A DNA stretch of 64,000 nucleotides, from positions 22,446,750 to 22,510,749 of the forward strand of contig JAQFVV010012396.1 of assembly GCA_028023455.1 (NCBI GenBank), written 5' to 3'. The notes beneath the pieces are model-generated. The model was not told the origin of the DNA, did no database searches, and saw only the letters and a list, made by a program, of their open reading frames with translations. Of this stretch, positions 26,801 through 40,140 are shown piece by piece. Source of the DNA: Epiperipatus broadwayi (taxonomy: Eukaryota; Onychophora; Udeonychophora; Euonychophora; Peripatidae). The position numbers were made by a program, and so were the translations under genes. Each line of letters opens with the position of its first letter. Within the stretch, counting starts at the first letter, position 1.

Positions 26801-28285
26801 CATTATTTTATACAAGAATTTTCAATATAAATTAATTACACATATATAGGATTAAATACCTTGTTATTAGTTCAACAAAATCATAAGAGCAAATAAATAA
26901 AATTCACACAAATTACCCTCTTTTATTTTTGACAATCTGTGTTATGAATCCAGATACCTGCAAACTCTCTGCAGAACAGTTAGTATAAACATAGCTCTGT
27001 TTGTCAATATTCTGAAAAGCCTCTCTGAAATTACTCTTGCTGATTTAGCATCCTTTGATATACATTTCCATTGATATTGATTCTTTTAGTTTATTTAGTG
27101 GTATCAGTGACTATTACACAGGCAGAATTTGAGGATACTTCCTTCACTGAGTGGCATTTATTCCTTGTGGAATATGGATGGTCTCTTCCCCAAGACTATA
27201 AGACACTTTAATTTAAACAACAGACAGTTTGCATGTAACTGGAAACAATGAGCAATAGAATGGTTTTACAATACACCATCATAGCTTTACTGCACTTTAT
27301 GATAGAACTAAGCCTGCACTCAGCCAGCTTGGCAAGAGTGGAGTGGATGGCATGCTTCTCTATGCTTCCATTATACAAACAAATATGACATTCTATTTTC
27401 TTTTTTATATTATAATTAGACTCATTTTTATAATCCATTGAGCTACCTCATTTATCAAATCAGTTTTTCGTAATGGTTCAAGTTCATTCATTTTCCATTG
27501 GCAGAAGATTAGCTCTAAACTTCTCCGTAGTTCAAGGTTTACTGACTAATCATAAACTTGGCAAGAATTAGCTTTAAAAGAGATTACAATAAAAAGAAAT
27601 GAAAATATTTTGGCTAGTCAAAATATCAATCACTTAATTTTACAATCTGATTATTGATAAATTAGTTAATTGTATAAAAATAAGTCATTCCAACCACCTT
27701 ATTATTAAATAACATTGCATCTGGTAATCATTAAAATATTTCTAAATATTTTATAAACTTTGTTTAAATTACATATTTATTTGAAATCAATTTAGAATTA
27801 ATGAAATGTAATATATTTTATCCACACATATACCTACATATATATTATGGCTAAATAAAGAAATATAAAAAGTTTAAAAATAACATACTAATAAGAAGAC
27901 TAAAATTTGAATACAGTATATATATATATATAGTAATATAAACTGCAATTAATATATATTGAAATTATATATATATATGCACTTCACGTATATTACCAAA
28001 TTATGTCATTTAAAAATCTGTTAAAAATTTTTAATGAAAAGGTAGCCTTAAGTAAACATGTTATGATCAAATAATATATAATTTGATATATATTATCAAT
28101 AATTTTGGTTATTCACAGAACAATTGTTTATGAAAGATTTATTGATAAACATTAGGGAAAGTCAAAACCTATCCCATAAATGCCATGTGATAGCTATATA
28201 CCAGAGCTGATTATTTTAAAAACATCACTAACTATTATTCTGCTTTTAGTATATTAATAATCATAACTAGATTTAGGATATTATC
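23853..28285. other. AT-rich DNA, no gene seen
   Basis: There are scattered less AT-rich patches (25720-26160 and 26940-27440). The minus strand of 27208-27438 encodes 76 codons including AECRLSSIIKCSKAMMVY, which looks somewhat protein-like but matches no family I recognise and is not flanked by clear splice sites. These may be old retroelement remnants. Short (TA)n runs occur near 27920 and 27970. Confidence 0.4.
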
Positions 28286-30100
28286 TATAGAGCTTGCAAA
28301 ATAAGCTCTTAACAAGCTTTGAGAATATCCTCAACCCCAGACCGTTTTCTGATTCTGGCATTGTCGGTGAGGGGCCAGAAAGCCCATTTAGTAGAAAATC
28401 TGAAAATTTCAGACATACATATGTCTTTCAAACCAGATATCTAACTCAAATAGCCATATGGGACTGAACTAAGTTCAGTTACACCATATATTAATAGCTT
28501 TAGCAATATAAAATCACCAATGCCTTAATATCAAAAAATAAAATGACAAAAAAATCAAGTCAGATGTTTTATATATAAAGCTTGTAAAATAAGCTCTTAA
28601 CAAGCTTTGATAATATCCTCAATCCCAGTTAAGTTTCTGCTTCTGGCATTGTCAGAGAAGTACCAGGATATTTAAGCATTAGATTAAAAATACCAGGTTG
28701 AAACAAACCATTAATGCCATGAAAATATTTACTAATATTTAAATAATAAATTATTTTATTGATAATATATATTATTCTTAACAATTTATTAAACTGAGAG
28801 TAATTTGAATAAGCCAGTAACATGAAATTAAATAGTAAAATAATTCCAGGTGCTAGGATACTCAAGCATTTGATTAAAAATACCAGAAGAAGCCCAACAC
28901 TTTATCCAATGTATAAATATTAAGTAGAAAATCTGATATTTTCAGACATCCATATGTCTTCCAATGCAGCTATCTAAAAATGAGCCATATGGGACTGAAC
29001 TAAGTTCAGATACACTGTATATTAATAGCTTTAGCAATATAAAATCACCAAAACTTTAATAGCAAAAAATAAAATGACCAAAAAATCAAGTCAGTTGTCA
29101 CATGATTTAATTTAATAAGCTTGTATTTACCAATGTTATATATAGAGCTCACAAAATAAGCTATTAACAAACTTTGAGAATATCCTCAACCCCAGACTGG
29201 TTTCTTGCTTCTGGCATCATCAGTGAGGTGCCAGGATATTCAAGAATTAGATTAAAAATACTAGGACAAGTGCATCACTTTATCTAATGTATAACCAATA
29301 AGTAGAAAATCTGAAATTTTCAGAGATAACATGTCTTCCAATCCAGCTATCTAATTCAAATAGCCATATGGGATTGAACTAAGTTCAGATACCCTATATA
29401 TTAATAGCTTTAGCAATATAAAATCACCAAAGGCTTAATAGCAAAAAAATAAAACAGCAAAAAAATCAAGTCAGATGTCATATGACTTAATTTAATAAGC
29501 TTGTATTTACAGATGTTATATATAGAGCTTGCAAAATAAGCTCTTAACAAGCTTTGAGAATATTCTCATCCCTTTACCAGTTTCTGCTTCTGGCATCATC
29601 AGTGATGAGGTGCCAGAATATTCAAGTATGAGATTAAAAATACCAGGACAAGCCAGCACTTTATCTAATGTATAACCATTAAGTAGAAAATCTGAAAATT
29701 TTAAACATCCATTTTATTTTTTGCTATTAAGGATTTGGTGACTTTATATTGCTAAAGCTATTAATATATGGTGTATCTGAACTTAATTCAGTCCCATATG
29801 ACTATTTGAGTTAGATAGCTGGATTGGAAGACATATGGATGTCTGAAAATTTCTGATTTTCTGCTTAATGGTTATACATTAGATAAAGTGCTGGACTTGT
29901 CTTGGTATTTTTAATCTAATGCTTGAATATCCTGGCAGCTCACTGTCAATATCAGAACCAGAAACTGTTCTGGGGTTGAGGATATTCTCAAAGCTTGTTA
30001 GGAGCTTATTTTGCAAGCACTATATATAACATTTGTAAATACAAGCTTATTAAATTAAGTCATGTGACATCTGTCTTGATTTTTTGTCACTAGATTTAGG
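28286..30100. repeat. tandem array of a ~378-bp unit with a terminal inverted copy
   Basis: Units begin with agagcttgcaaaataagctc near 28287, 28578, 29145 and 29523. Landmarks in each are cctcaaccccag, cttctggcat, gattaaaaatacca, agtagaaaatctga and gccatatggga. Unit 1 lacks about 85 bp. Unit 2 has about 180 bp of extra AT-rich sequence bounded by two copies of a ~36-bp segment containing gattaaaaataccag. Unit 4 stops near 29705 and the array then continues as an inverted unit to about 30100. Small hairpins recur in the unit: agagctt/aagctct around gcaaaat, and ctggca/tgccag. Not coding. Confidence 0.85.
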
Positions 30101-31642
30101 AGTATATTATTAAATCTCAAAACTAGATAATTGATGATCAGTTATGTAAACATGTAATTATATCTGTACAATAAAGATAGAGTATATTTATGAATACAGA
30201 ATCCTACTAAATTTACATACCAATAAAATAAATTAACATGTCATTGGTAAAATAGAAAAATACATATTGATATCATAATATTTTTAATGGTTATGGAATT
30301 ATAGCAAATATAATATTAGGAGAGGTGATGAAGAATAAATATATCCATATATACTTTATTCACTGCCTATTGTACTAAACACAATAATTAGCTATTTAGT
30401 TATGATTATTGTTTTACCCTAAGTGATAGTGGTAATATATATGTTAATATAGTCTATTTAGCTCAAATTTTATCAAAAATAAATATATTAATTACCTCCC
30501 ACCATTACACCTCAAAAAATTACATTCAACAGAAGAAAAAAATATTAATAAATAGAAGGAAAAAAAATCACTTAAATGATGTTTGCCACATTTCCTTCCC
30601 ATAAAATCTTGATCTTGTAATATTTACTATTTACATCTAGGCATACTTATTATCCATATAATTTTTGGGATGAAATGGTCTTGAAGTTCAATACTTGACA
30701 ACTATTCTGGATTTTATTGCATTTTTTTCTTTTCACCATGAAAAGTGGAAAGTTAATTTATATAAATATTTCTAATACTTAGCAATTATTAAAAATTTTA
30801 ATTCCAATAGAATTGGCAGTTCACAGTTTTAACTATATGACAGATTCAAAAGAAAAGGGCAATAATGACTTTATTCAAGGTTTCTCAACAAGATTTTTTT
30901 TTTTATGAGGCTGTATATTTCAGGAATACATCTTATAATTCACTTCATTGATACACTCAGAAAATAAAGAAAATATTTATTTTATAGTTTGATATAATTT
31001 CTATTTTTTCAGTCCTAATGGTTGTAAATTTTTGTCACTGTTATTTAATAACACATCACCCTTATGATATATTTAAAGTATTTTCTTTTACTTATTTTCA
31101 GTAGAAAAAATGTATCTATTAAACTCCTAACATAACATTGCAGAGAGTTGAGTATGTTTTGCAGTAATTCTGTGATAAATGTTTTAAAACTGTCTTTGCA
31201 GGTTTTTTTTCCTATCATCTCACATGATAATTTTTTACTCTCCATAATTTTATTGAATTTTGTTTACTAAAATAATCAGGCATAGTTCTATGTGAGTATT
31301 GCTTATAAAATACATTTGAATTATAGGTAATGTTGTATATGTATTTAAAGTAATAAGGGTTTATGTATTTTTATTTATTCTTGAAAAATGTTATAGGTGA
31401 AAGCATATTCATGTATTATGTATTAATAATTTGTGTTAATATTGTTAATTTTAATGTATTTTTGTTTAATTTAATTTACTAAGGTCATTACAATATTTTT
31501 ATGCCATTGATAAGCATAAAAATATAAATAGATCATTTGGTTTAAATTCTATTTATATGACTGCCAAGAGATGAGTTTGATATCATTTAATATATACATA
31601 TACACAACACATGTTTACATTAAAAATAATGTGTGTATATAA
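30101..31642. other. AT-rich DNA, no gene seen
   Basis: Nothing recognisable is present. Confidence 0.5.
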
Positions 31643-31878
<236 letters not shown>

Positions 31879-32507
31879 CCCAGTGCATATTGCTAGCTGA
31901 AATTTTTAAATATAAAATGTCAATCATTTTTCTCAAATGCTATGCTTTTCCAGCAATGCTAATTTGTAAATAAAAGTAATGTTTGCAATTAACAGCATGA
32001 CAAAAGATAACCTCTTGAGCATGCACTGCAAAGATCTTATGTATATTGAAATACAGTCTTATTAAACAAAGAACATCAAATTTAAATTATACATTAATTA
32101 AATTATGTTTGTTTATGAGCATTTTAAGATCATTCCCTAATTTAAATTTATGTGTATTTGTGAATAATTCTTTATTGTACTATATACAAGATCATTGCAG
32201 TGTATGATCAAGAGATTATCTTTTGATGATGCAGTTAAATGCTGACTTTATGTTTATTCACAAGGTAGCATTGCTATAAAACATAGGTTTTGATAGAATG
32301 ATTGTATGTATAATAGAAAGAAATAATCACAAAGACATTAAAGCTGTGGTCATAACTTTCCTCTACAGAAATGTGTATGTAATAATAAATTGTCCTATAA
32401 AGGAGGATTATGAACCCAATTTTGAACTCTTCTTCGTTATTTCTTTGTATTGTATACCTATTTATTAATATGTAGATAATTTTTAATGTTAGCACCCAAT
32501 AGCAGCC

Positions 32508-32538
<31 letters not shown>

Positions 32539-33954
32539 TCAAAGTTATCTGGACGTTATATGAATACAATTCACTCAGAATGATTTACAATCTGTTTGCA
32601 TTTTTATTTTTATCAGTGGTATATAGAATATTGCAATGATGAAATACATTTAGCTTACTGCTAGTCATCTTCTTTTTTCATCTTTAGCTTTGTAAAAATA
32701 TTCCAAACTTTTTTAAGCATTGAAATTATTTTATATAGTAAGCAAAATTAAACAATAATAACAAGCAAATTTGCTTCAAATAAAGCACACACATTGACTA
32801 TGCACATTTTAAATGATATTCACTGTGTTGCAAACATCAGAATTTTAGTGTAATCTATATTTTCTATTGTGCCTTTTTAGCAAAACATTTTTACATTAGT
32901 GGCAAATCAGATATATACAAAACTATAATTACAATAATTCACCTCATTATTTTCTGGACATTTCATTAGACATTTTTTCTAAATCTCTTGACTGCATTAT
33001 TTCTAGTTATTTATGAATTGTCCAAGATGACATAAACTTCCAATAACTTTTGTTATGACAAGCAGAAAAATAAAATCATCTTTGTTAAAATAATAAGAAT
33101 TTTTTTTTTTTAATTTTTTAACAATAATTATTAGTATATTACTATATTTTCTTTCTTTGGTGATAACTAATTTTTTATATATCCTTCTTTTAATAACATA
33201 AAATTCAAATATTTAATATTTCATTCTACTAATTTTTTGAATAGATAAATTACATTCAATGGCATCAAACATTATTATTATAGATGAAAATTTCATTTAA
33301 AAAATTATTTTCATATTTTGCTAGCATCAAATATTAACTTTTAAAATGTTTATTACTTGAAAATTTACCTTTGTAATAAATAATATTAAAATTATCAATA
33401 TGTGATATAGAAAAATGTTTAATTGTAAAAATAAAATGTTCAGATATGGAGAAATATTAATAAAAGATCACTAAGTCTCATTAAAAATAGAATCATGGCG
33501 TTTGTTGTTGAGCAGGTTAATGAATTTTACAATATGGCATAAGCCATTTTGTCATCTGGGAATATTAAACATGATAATATTGTTAAATAACATTTTTTCA
33601 TCTTATAATACATACATATTACTTATTTTTTATTATCATTTCCAAATTTAATTTATAATATTTCATGGAATAAAATATTCTTTTAGGTATAATACTAAAT
33701 GTTTTATGAAAATTAAAGGAATCTGAAAAGTTGATAAGAACATAAAAACCTCAAAATAGCTAAAATAAGTATAAACTGCTAAAAAATAATATTATTATTA
33801 TAATTCAAAGTTATTGGGGGAAAAAGAATACTAGCCAGAGTATATTTGATTGCGATAAAAATCAGAATTTCATTATTCATTTTATTTACAAAAATAAAGT
33901 TATAATTAGTTTTAATCGACAAAAATAAAGTTATAATTATAGGGTAATAGAACA
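31879..33954. other. AT-rich DNA with a small duplication
   Basis: A (TA)n run lies at about 32507-32534. acaaaaataaagttataatt occurs twice (33888 and 33919), 31 bases apart, just before the next hammerhead repeat. No gene is seen. Confidence 0.5.
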
Positions 33955-34150
33955 CAAATGTTCAATTTCTCTTCAGCTATACACTCTATTTCATATAACT
34001 GATACCCATGACCATATACATGTGAAAAGGGTAAATAATCTCCAATATATGTATGTTGTACTGAACCAGCACTCGTCATTTGCTCCAGATCATAGTCTCA
34101 ACACACACACACACATATATATATATAATTAGTGCTCAGTTTATAGGATA
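33955..34150 (-). mobile_element. hammerhead repeat, copy G, most decayed
   Basis: Minus-strand copy with the gctcag end of the body, a (CA)n(TA)n microsatellite (34102-34129) at the position where other copies read tgattgtatatatgtgtgg, the hammerhead, and a degraded tRNA-like part. Confidence 0.6.
34033..34092 (-). ncRNA. hammerhead ribozyme fold, copy G, dead
   Basis: The stem II complement ccagcac is present. CUGAUGA reads AUGACGA and GAAA reads AACA. The outer stem I still pairs (UAUGAUC/GAUUAUU with one wobble), and stem III AUA-CA-UAU is recognisable. Confidence 0.5.
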
Positions 34151-35667
34151 TTTATTTTTATATTAATTTTATTTTTTGAGTAAGTTATGCGCACAATATA
34201 TAAATATGTTCTTCAATATATTATTAATAATTACACTTTTTAAAAAAATTCTCTTTATTTTATAATCTTAATTTATATATGTGAAGTTATATATTAAAAA
34301 CACCTATGTGTTATTATATATATGCATGTTGAATACTTCTGCACATTTGCAGTTCAATAAACAATATGTTTTCTATTGTAATCTTACTTTATCAACAAAA
34401 TGTAAGAGCTATTTGGTGCGAAACAGTGCATGTAGGGGTGGCGGGGCTTTGAGCAATGTATTGCGTATATCATGGCTTCATTAAAATGTTGTGTTTAATT
34501 TTTATAAAAGCACAATATACAATGCTCAAATTTTCTTCTACATTCTATTATATATATAACAAAATATAATATTATTTTAAAAAAGCAATATATGTAAATA
34601 ATTTTTAAAAAAAATATTTTTGTTTTAGTGTTTAATTGTCTGCTGAAAGATAACAGAGACCAGTATTTATAACATTTTAAGTATTGACTACACATATATT
34701 CTAATAAGCTACATCAAATTTTTATTAACGCAACTTTAATAACATATAAAAAGTCATTTTTTAAATGTTAACACATCTAAACTTTTATAAAACATACGCC
34801 AGCAAAAAGATTTAAATGTGATGTTTACTTATACGAAACCTTAGATTTGTAGTTGACTTTTAAAAGTAATTTTGATTATGAAGGTTATATATTTTTAAAA
34901 TGAGTAATGTTTTAGTTGTTTTGTTTGTCAGAGCACAGATTCACATACGCTCTTTTATTAGTTGCGGATTTATTGTTAGTGATTTGAAAGAAAAAAAAAA
35001 TCATTATATGAATGTTCTACTCAATTATTATTAGTTCCCTGTTGCAATTCCTTTTATTCTGTGTGTGAAATTTGATCCATTACCTATACAATAACTTTCT
35101 TTTCAAAATCACTTTTATAAAAGCTTAAGAGTTTTCTTGCAGAGTTGTTTTTCTTTTATAATGATTATATAAAAATGTATAGTATCTAAACGCTTCATTA
35201 ATAATTACAGATTCTTAATATTAATAAATGTTTAATTGTTGCTATCATAAACATCTTTGTATTAACTCTTTATATATTGACTCTGTGTCAAATTATCTGT
35301 CCATGGGCAGAATAAGGCAATTTAACTATAAAACTATAACTACCGTTTATAACTTTCTTACATACTTCAACAATACTATTATTTATATCAAAATTTTATT
35401 CTTATAGTTTCGATTGCCCTGCAGTCACATCAGAGCTACAATATCCAAATATATAATTAATACATTTTGTTCACATATTTATAAACATAATTAAATATAC
35501 AAACAAAACTTACATTTTAACCTGACCATTATAAATAATCATTTTCCATTTTATTACTTTATCCTTAATTAATTTTATCCACACTTATTTTATATTATTT
35601 TAAAAACTATTTATTGTAACTAAATGATAACTCTTTATTGTAGCTATGCCTGAGAAAATGTATAGTT
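34151..35667. other. AT-rich DNA, no gene seen
   Basis: Nothing recognisable. A short less AT-rich patch at 34420-34450 has no clear identity. Confidence 0.5.
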
Positions 35668-35680
35668 AAAAAGTATTCCT

Positions 35681-35783
35681 TGTCTTGCATTGGTGGTCGA
35701 GAGGTCAGCGCGACTGCTTTGCACTTGCAGGCAGTTGCCCGGGTTGCGGGTTCGCGTCCCGGTTGATGCTATGATACTTAAAA
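35681..35783 (+). mobile_element. young tRNA-derived SINE with perfect 13-bp target duplication
   Basis: Flanked by aaaaagtattcct at 35668-35680 and 35784-35796. The internal A-box region ggtggtcgagaggtcagcgc and B-box region gcgggttcgcgtccc are intact pol III promoter-like elements. The 3' part is ggttgatgctatgatactta followed by an A tail that merges with the duplication. It is the best preserved and most GC-rich of the three copies of its family in the window, so it is probably the youngest. Transposition would depend on a LINE in trans. Confidence 0.9.
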
Positions 35784-35904
35784 AAAAAGTATTCCTATCC
35801 ATTTGGTTTATTTAATTAATATGTATTTTTTAACAATTACGTAAATGATCCTAATAAAAACACTATTCACAAGACAAAAAGTAGTTGACAAGATATTTTA
35901 ATTA

Positions 35905-36005
35905 CATGGGCAATGTAAAGTTTTATGCTACTGGTAGAATGATGAACATCAGCTAAAATCCATGATTCACATCCCAGTTTTTCCACTTCAGGTGCTCAAT
36001 CATCA
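35905..36005 (+). mobile_element. second-type tRNA-derived SINE fragment
   Basis: ctggtagaatgatgaacatc (A-box region), a spacer, then catgattcacatcccag (B-box region) and tttttccacttcaggtgctc. Different from the 35.7-kb family; resembles the fragment at 10238-10312. No target duplication is evident. Confidence 0.45.
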
Positions 36006-37386
36006 TATTACCTATTAAGTGAGAAACTCTCTTTCTGTAAGTTATCATAACTGTGTAATTTTAAAACATGTCACTTATCATTTTTGGAGAACACTTAATT
36101 AGAGATAAATATTGTGGTTGCATTTTTATAATACTTTGCCTATGTAACATACATTTATTTTATGTAAATATACTAATATTTATACACAGTTTGTTATTAA
36201 TAAAGCTTTTTTAACAAAAAAGAAAGTGATAAACCACTCAACTACAATATTTACAGACGTTTTGTTTTTTTAGAACTTAGTTGTATTTTCAATTTTATAA
36301 CTATCATCAATATGCTACTGATATTTCAGTAATCGATTTTATACTTTTTATGCTTTTAATCTTGTAAACTACATGCAATTTTACTTTCAGACTATAGTTT
36401 ATATATATATTAATTCCACAATAATTCTTCTGATTAAATGATTTCTCTCCCAATTTTCTCTCTCTCTTTTTTTTTATCAACTTTAAACCATTTAATAAAT
36501 ATTTTGATTACCAAAATATTTGACTTCCAAAATATAAATACATTTTTTATTTAGTATAATATATTTTAAAGAAAACTATTTTATAGTCACTTTAATTAAC
36601 TATATAGTAATATTCAGAAAAAAATCATAAATATTTCTTTTTTTTTTTTTTCAGATTTGTAGTGTTTAACATTATTTTGATATTTTTAAAATGAAAAGAA
36701 TGAATATTAATATTGTAAACGATTAATTAAATTTTAAGATACAAATCTAATCTTGAAATGCTAAAATATACAATGTCAAATTAGTATTGATGATGATTAA
36801 GTGTTTGTCTCTAGTTGCTTTCTAGTAGAAAAAAATTGTAAAGAAAAGCATTAATTTATCAAAAATTTGAACTAAATATGATTAAAAATATTTTTAATCA
36901 CTTATAGAACAATTTGAAATGAAACAAATCTATTGAGACTGAGAATGAGAAAATGATTTTAAATATATATATACCTAATTCTTTGAAGCCTTTAAAGAAC
37001 TGAGCAGGGCGAATTTCTAATATATTCTCCATACTTTCTTGTGGTTACAACTGTTATTGCTTACCAACATATAACATCCAGATTAATGACTTTTTACCTC
37101 AGAATTTGAGATTAAGAAACACCATGGTCTTTCTTTTTAGTTTCATTATAGCTCTTAATTGAAATATCAATTGAATTTACTGATGACAAAATGAATGTGG
37201 GTGTAAATGAACTTTTTTAAAATAAATACTCCCAATTATGAGAGACAAAAATAAATCATAGTCCCTATTTTCAGAAGGTTGTATAGTCACCAGCCAAAAC
37301 ATCAGTTAGTTGTCATCCAAAGCAGAGAGTGCTAAGAATTGCCTGATTGTTGATCCAGGCAACTATTTGATGATGCCAATTTATTA
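36006..37386. other. AT-rich DNA, no gene seen
   Basis: The last 200 bases may contain the start of the following LINE, but no reading frame is clear before 37387. Confidence 0.5.
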
Positions 37387-38008
37387 GGTGCTTATAACTG
37401 CAGATCATTTTCAAGTGAAAGAAGATTGCAAGAAATAGAAGAACTATCTAATATTAAATGTGACATTACTGGACTTTGTAAAATTAGAAGAAAAGGTGAA
37501 GAGACAATTGATTTATTGAAAGTACAAATAGAGTAGAATTCATTATAAATCATAAGTGGAAAAGCAACATTATGGAGACTGATGATGTAAACAGACAGAA
37601 TGACAATATTAGTCATTCAACTTAATGGTAAATACCAAATGCAGATATTTAGGCTTGTGTCATAAAAAATTGTCAGTATGATAAAAAAGTAGAGGATTTT
37701 TAAGCGGATGCACAACAGGCTTTTGATCAGACTAAAAACATTTTAAAAGAGACACCTCAAATTTAATGCTAGAATTGGTAAACACTTGAAAATTGAAAGT
37801 GCTGTGAGTAAATTTGGTTATGGTACTAAATATCATTGAAAAAGAACACTGGCTTATACAATTTGCAGACAAAGGAAAACTATATATTATGAATTGTTTT
37901 TTGAGGAAATGCTAAATTGAAATGTAAATGGAAGCATACAAATAAAGATACAGAATAATTGGATTATATTTTTACTAATATATATATATATATATAAATG
38001 TTACAATG

Positions 38009-38046
<38 letters not shown>

Positions 38047-40140
38047 CATTGTAACATTTTTAATAAATTCAACACAGAAAGTGATCATTGATTAGTGATA
38101 TATAAGATATATCTTAATGGCAAGCTAGAAAGATAAAAATTATTAAAAAAAATAGTATTCACAATCAGTATTTCTAACCTTCAAAAACATTCTAATGAAT
38201 TTAAATTAGAACTTGCAAATTGTTTCCACATATTAACAGATTTTAAATATGATTCAGATTTGAATGAAATCAATAAAAAGATAATGGATACACTTCTAAA
38301 AACTACAATACAGGTTGCTGATACAATAAAGCAAGAATTGTTCAGTAAAATTTCTATTGAGACAAGACAATTCAGAAAAGATGGAATATGAAAATATACA
38401 AAAATGCATTAAGAATAATTGAATAGCTAAAATTTTGTAAAATAATGTAAGAAAAAGATAATAGCAGCATAAGAAAATATACTTGTAAATTAGTAAGAAA
38501 GCTGTAGAAGAAAATAAATATTTGAAAAGTGTAAAACAACATCTTGGTATTGTTAGGAATCTTATTTCTGCAATAAGAAAAAAAAAGATAGAACTATTAC
38601 TGAGAAGAAAAATGATGTCATAAAATATGTAGAAGAGTTTTATCACGAATTATATAGTAATAAAAATCACAAAAAGGTATATCCTACAACTATTATATTT
38701 TCTGAATCACTCAGGATTTTAAATGAAGAAGTGAAATATGCAATTAAATCTATGAAGTAAAGAAATATTCCAGATAATGATGGAATTATAATTAATATCT
38801 TAAAAGAAGCAAGTGTAGAATTAGACTTTTTTTTTTGGCAAATATCTAAATATTTAAATATCTAAAAGATAAATATATACCAGATAATATGAAAAAAAAA
38901 GTTGATAGAGAAAATGTTAGGAATTATATATCTATCAGTCTTTTATTAGTTCTATACAATTTTTTTTACCAGGATAATTACAACTCATCTATAAAAAACA
39001 TTGGAATATAGCCAACCAAAAAAATAAGATGGATTTAAGAGTGGTTTTAGTAGATTGGATTGAGGAAAGTTATAGAAAGAACCAATAAATATAAAGTGCA
39101 ATTATATCTTGGATTTATAGATAATGAAAATGCATTTGATTTTATAAACATTTTTTCAGTAATTAAAGCATTGAATCATCATGTTATAGATCCATGCTAT
39201 CATCATATTCTGAAAAATGTTTATAAAAATACAACAGCAAGGATTATATTATATAATAATACTAGAATAATTAACATTGAGAAGGGTGTATGATAGGGTG
39301 ATGCCATATTTTTAAAACTTTTATGGCAAATTTGTAAGCAGTATTTTTGGGGCTAAAATAAAAATTTAAGGAATTGAAATAAATAATTCTTTAAGTCATC
39401 TATATTTTGCAGATGATGTAACTGTGTTTGCAAAGAATACTTCAAAGCTTCAAGAAATGTTGCAAGAGTAATCAGCTAAAAATAATAAGGTATGATTAAA
39501 GGTAAATGTTGATAAGAATCAAGTAATGTTCAATGGATTTTCCCAAAAGAAAAAAATAAAGATTAATAATGATGAGTTAGAAGAAGTTAACAACTACATA
39601 TACTTTGGTAAGTTTATTACTATAGATGGAAACATAATGGAAGAAATTAATCATAGAATTAAAATTGACTAGAGGGTTTTTGATAGAAATAACTTAATAT
39701 TAAACGGAATATGCATATACATATGAAAATGAAGGTTTTTAATAAATGTCTTTTACCAGTCCTTACTAATGGATCTGAGACTAGAATACATAGTAGAAAA
39801 AACATTTGGAGATTAAAAATGAAAAATATGAGGTGAAAGAACAAACAGATATCATTTACATCATTGATAGAATTAAGAGATTGAAGTGGAGTTGAACTGG
39901 ACATATTGCTAGAAGAGATGATAATAGATGAACAGTTGAAATCTTAAACCGATTCCAAAAGATCGTAAAAGACCCAAAAAGCTAACACATGTGAGATGGA
40001 TGGATGAAATAATGAAGTTTTCTGATGTGTTGTGGAGAAGAGAGGCTAGAGATCAGATAAACTGGATTGAACTTAGAGACACCTCATCAATAATAATTGA
40101 AAATGATGAATTCTATCTAACTTTGAATATTCAAATTTAA
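37387..40140 (+). pseudogene. RTE-type non-LTR retrotransposon (endonuclease-reverse transcriptase), inactivated
   Basis: This element would encode an apurinic-type endonuclease followed by a reverse transcriptase, for target-primed insertion. Visible landmarks in order: EN start with RRLQEIEELSNIKCDITGL (about 37420-37478); FNARIG (37763-37780), where GDFNAKIG is usual and the Asp is lost; LDYIFTN (about 37958); ESDH (38077-38088) for the usual GSDH; PDNDGIIINIL (about 38770); motif A FIDNENAFDF (about 39112-39141); EKGV, two stops, then GDAIF where EKGVRQGDAI is expected; motif C FADDV (39406-39420); and the C-terminal VRWMDEIMKFSDVLWRREAR (about 39990-40050). These fit the RTE clade with one ORF. 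Many stops and frameshifts and a (TA)n insertion in EN make it dead. Little extra sequence follows the C-terminus; the 3' end is uncertain. Confidence 0.9.
37978..38059. repeat. (TA)n palindrome inside the LINE endonuclease region
   Basis: (TA)n, aaatgttacaatgttaat (37996-38013), (TA)n, exact inverse (38042-38059). The inverse arm is in frame with the downstream ESDH motif, so it is the original LINE sequence. The left arm is the inverted extra copy. Confidence 0.9.

Noticed and set aside
27208-27438. 76-codon minus-strand gene
   Set aside because: Somewhat protein-like, but no family resemblance, no splice context and no paralogue in the window.
28286-30100. CRISPR-like or gene-cluster array
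   Set aside because: Units are ~378 bp and repeat along their whole length, with no spacers and no coding; it is a eukaryotic tandem repeat.
35691-35760. Functional tRNA gene
   Set aside because: A and B boxes are present, but the segment is followed by a non-tRNA 3' part and A tail and is bounded by a 13-bp target duplication, so it is a SINE.
39060-39293. Stand-alone 77-codon gene
   Set aside because: It is the motif A block of the dead RTE reverse transcriptase and was merged into that entry.
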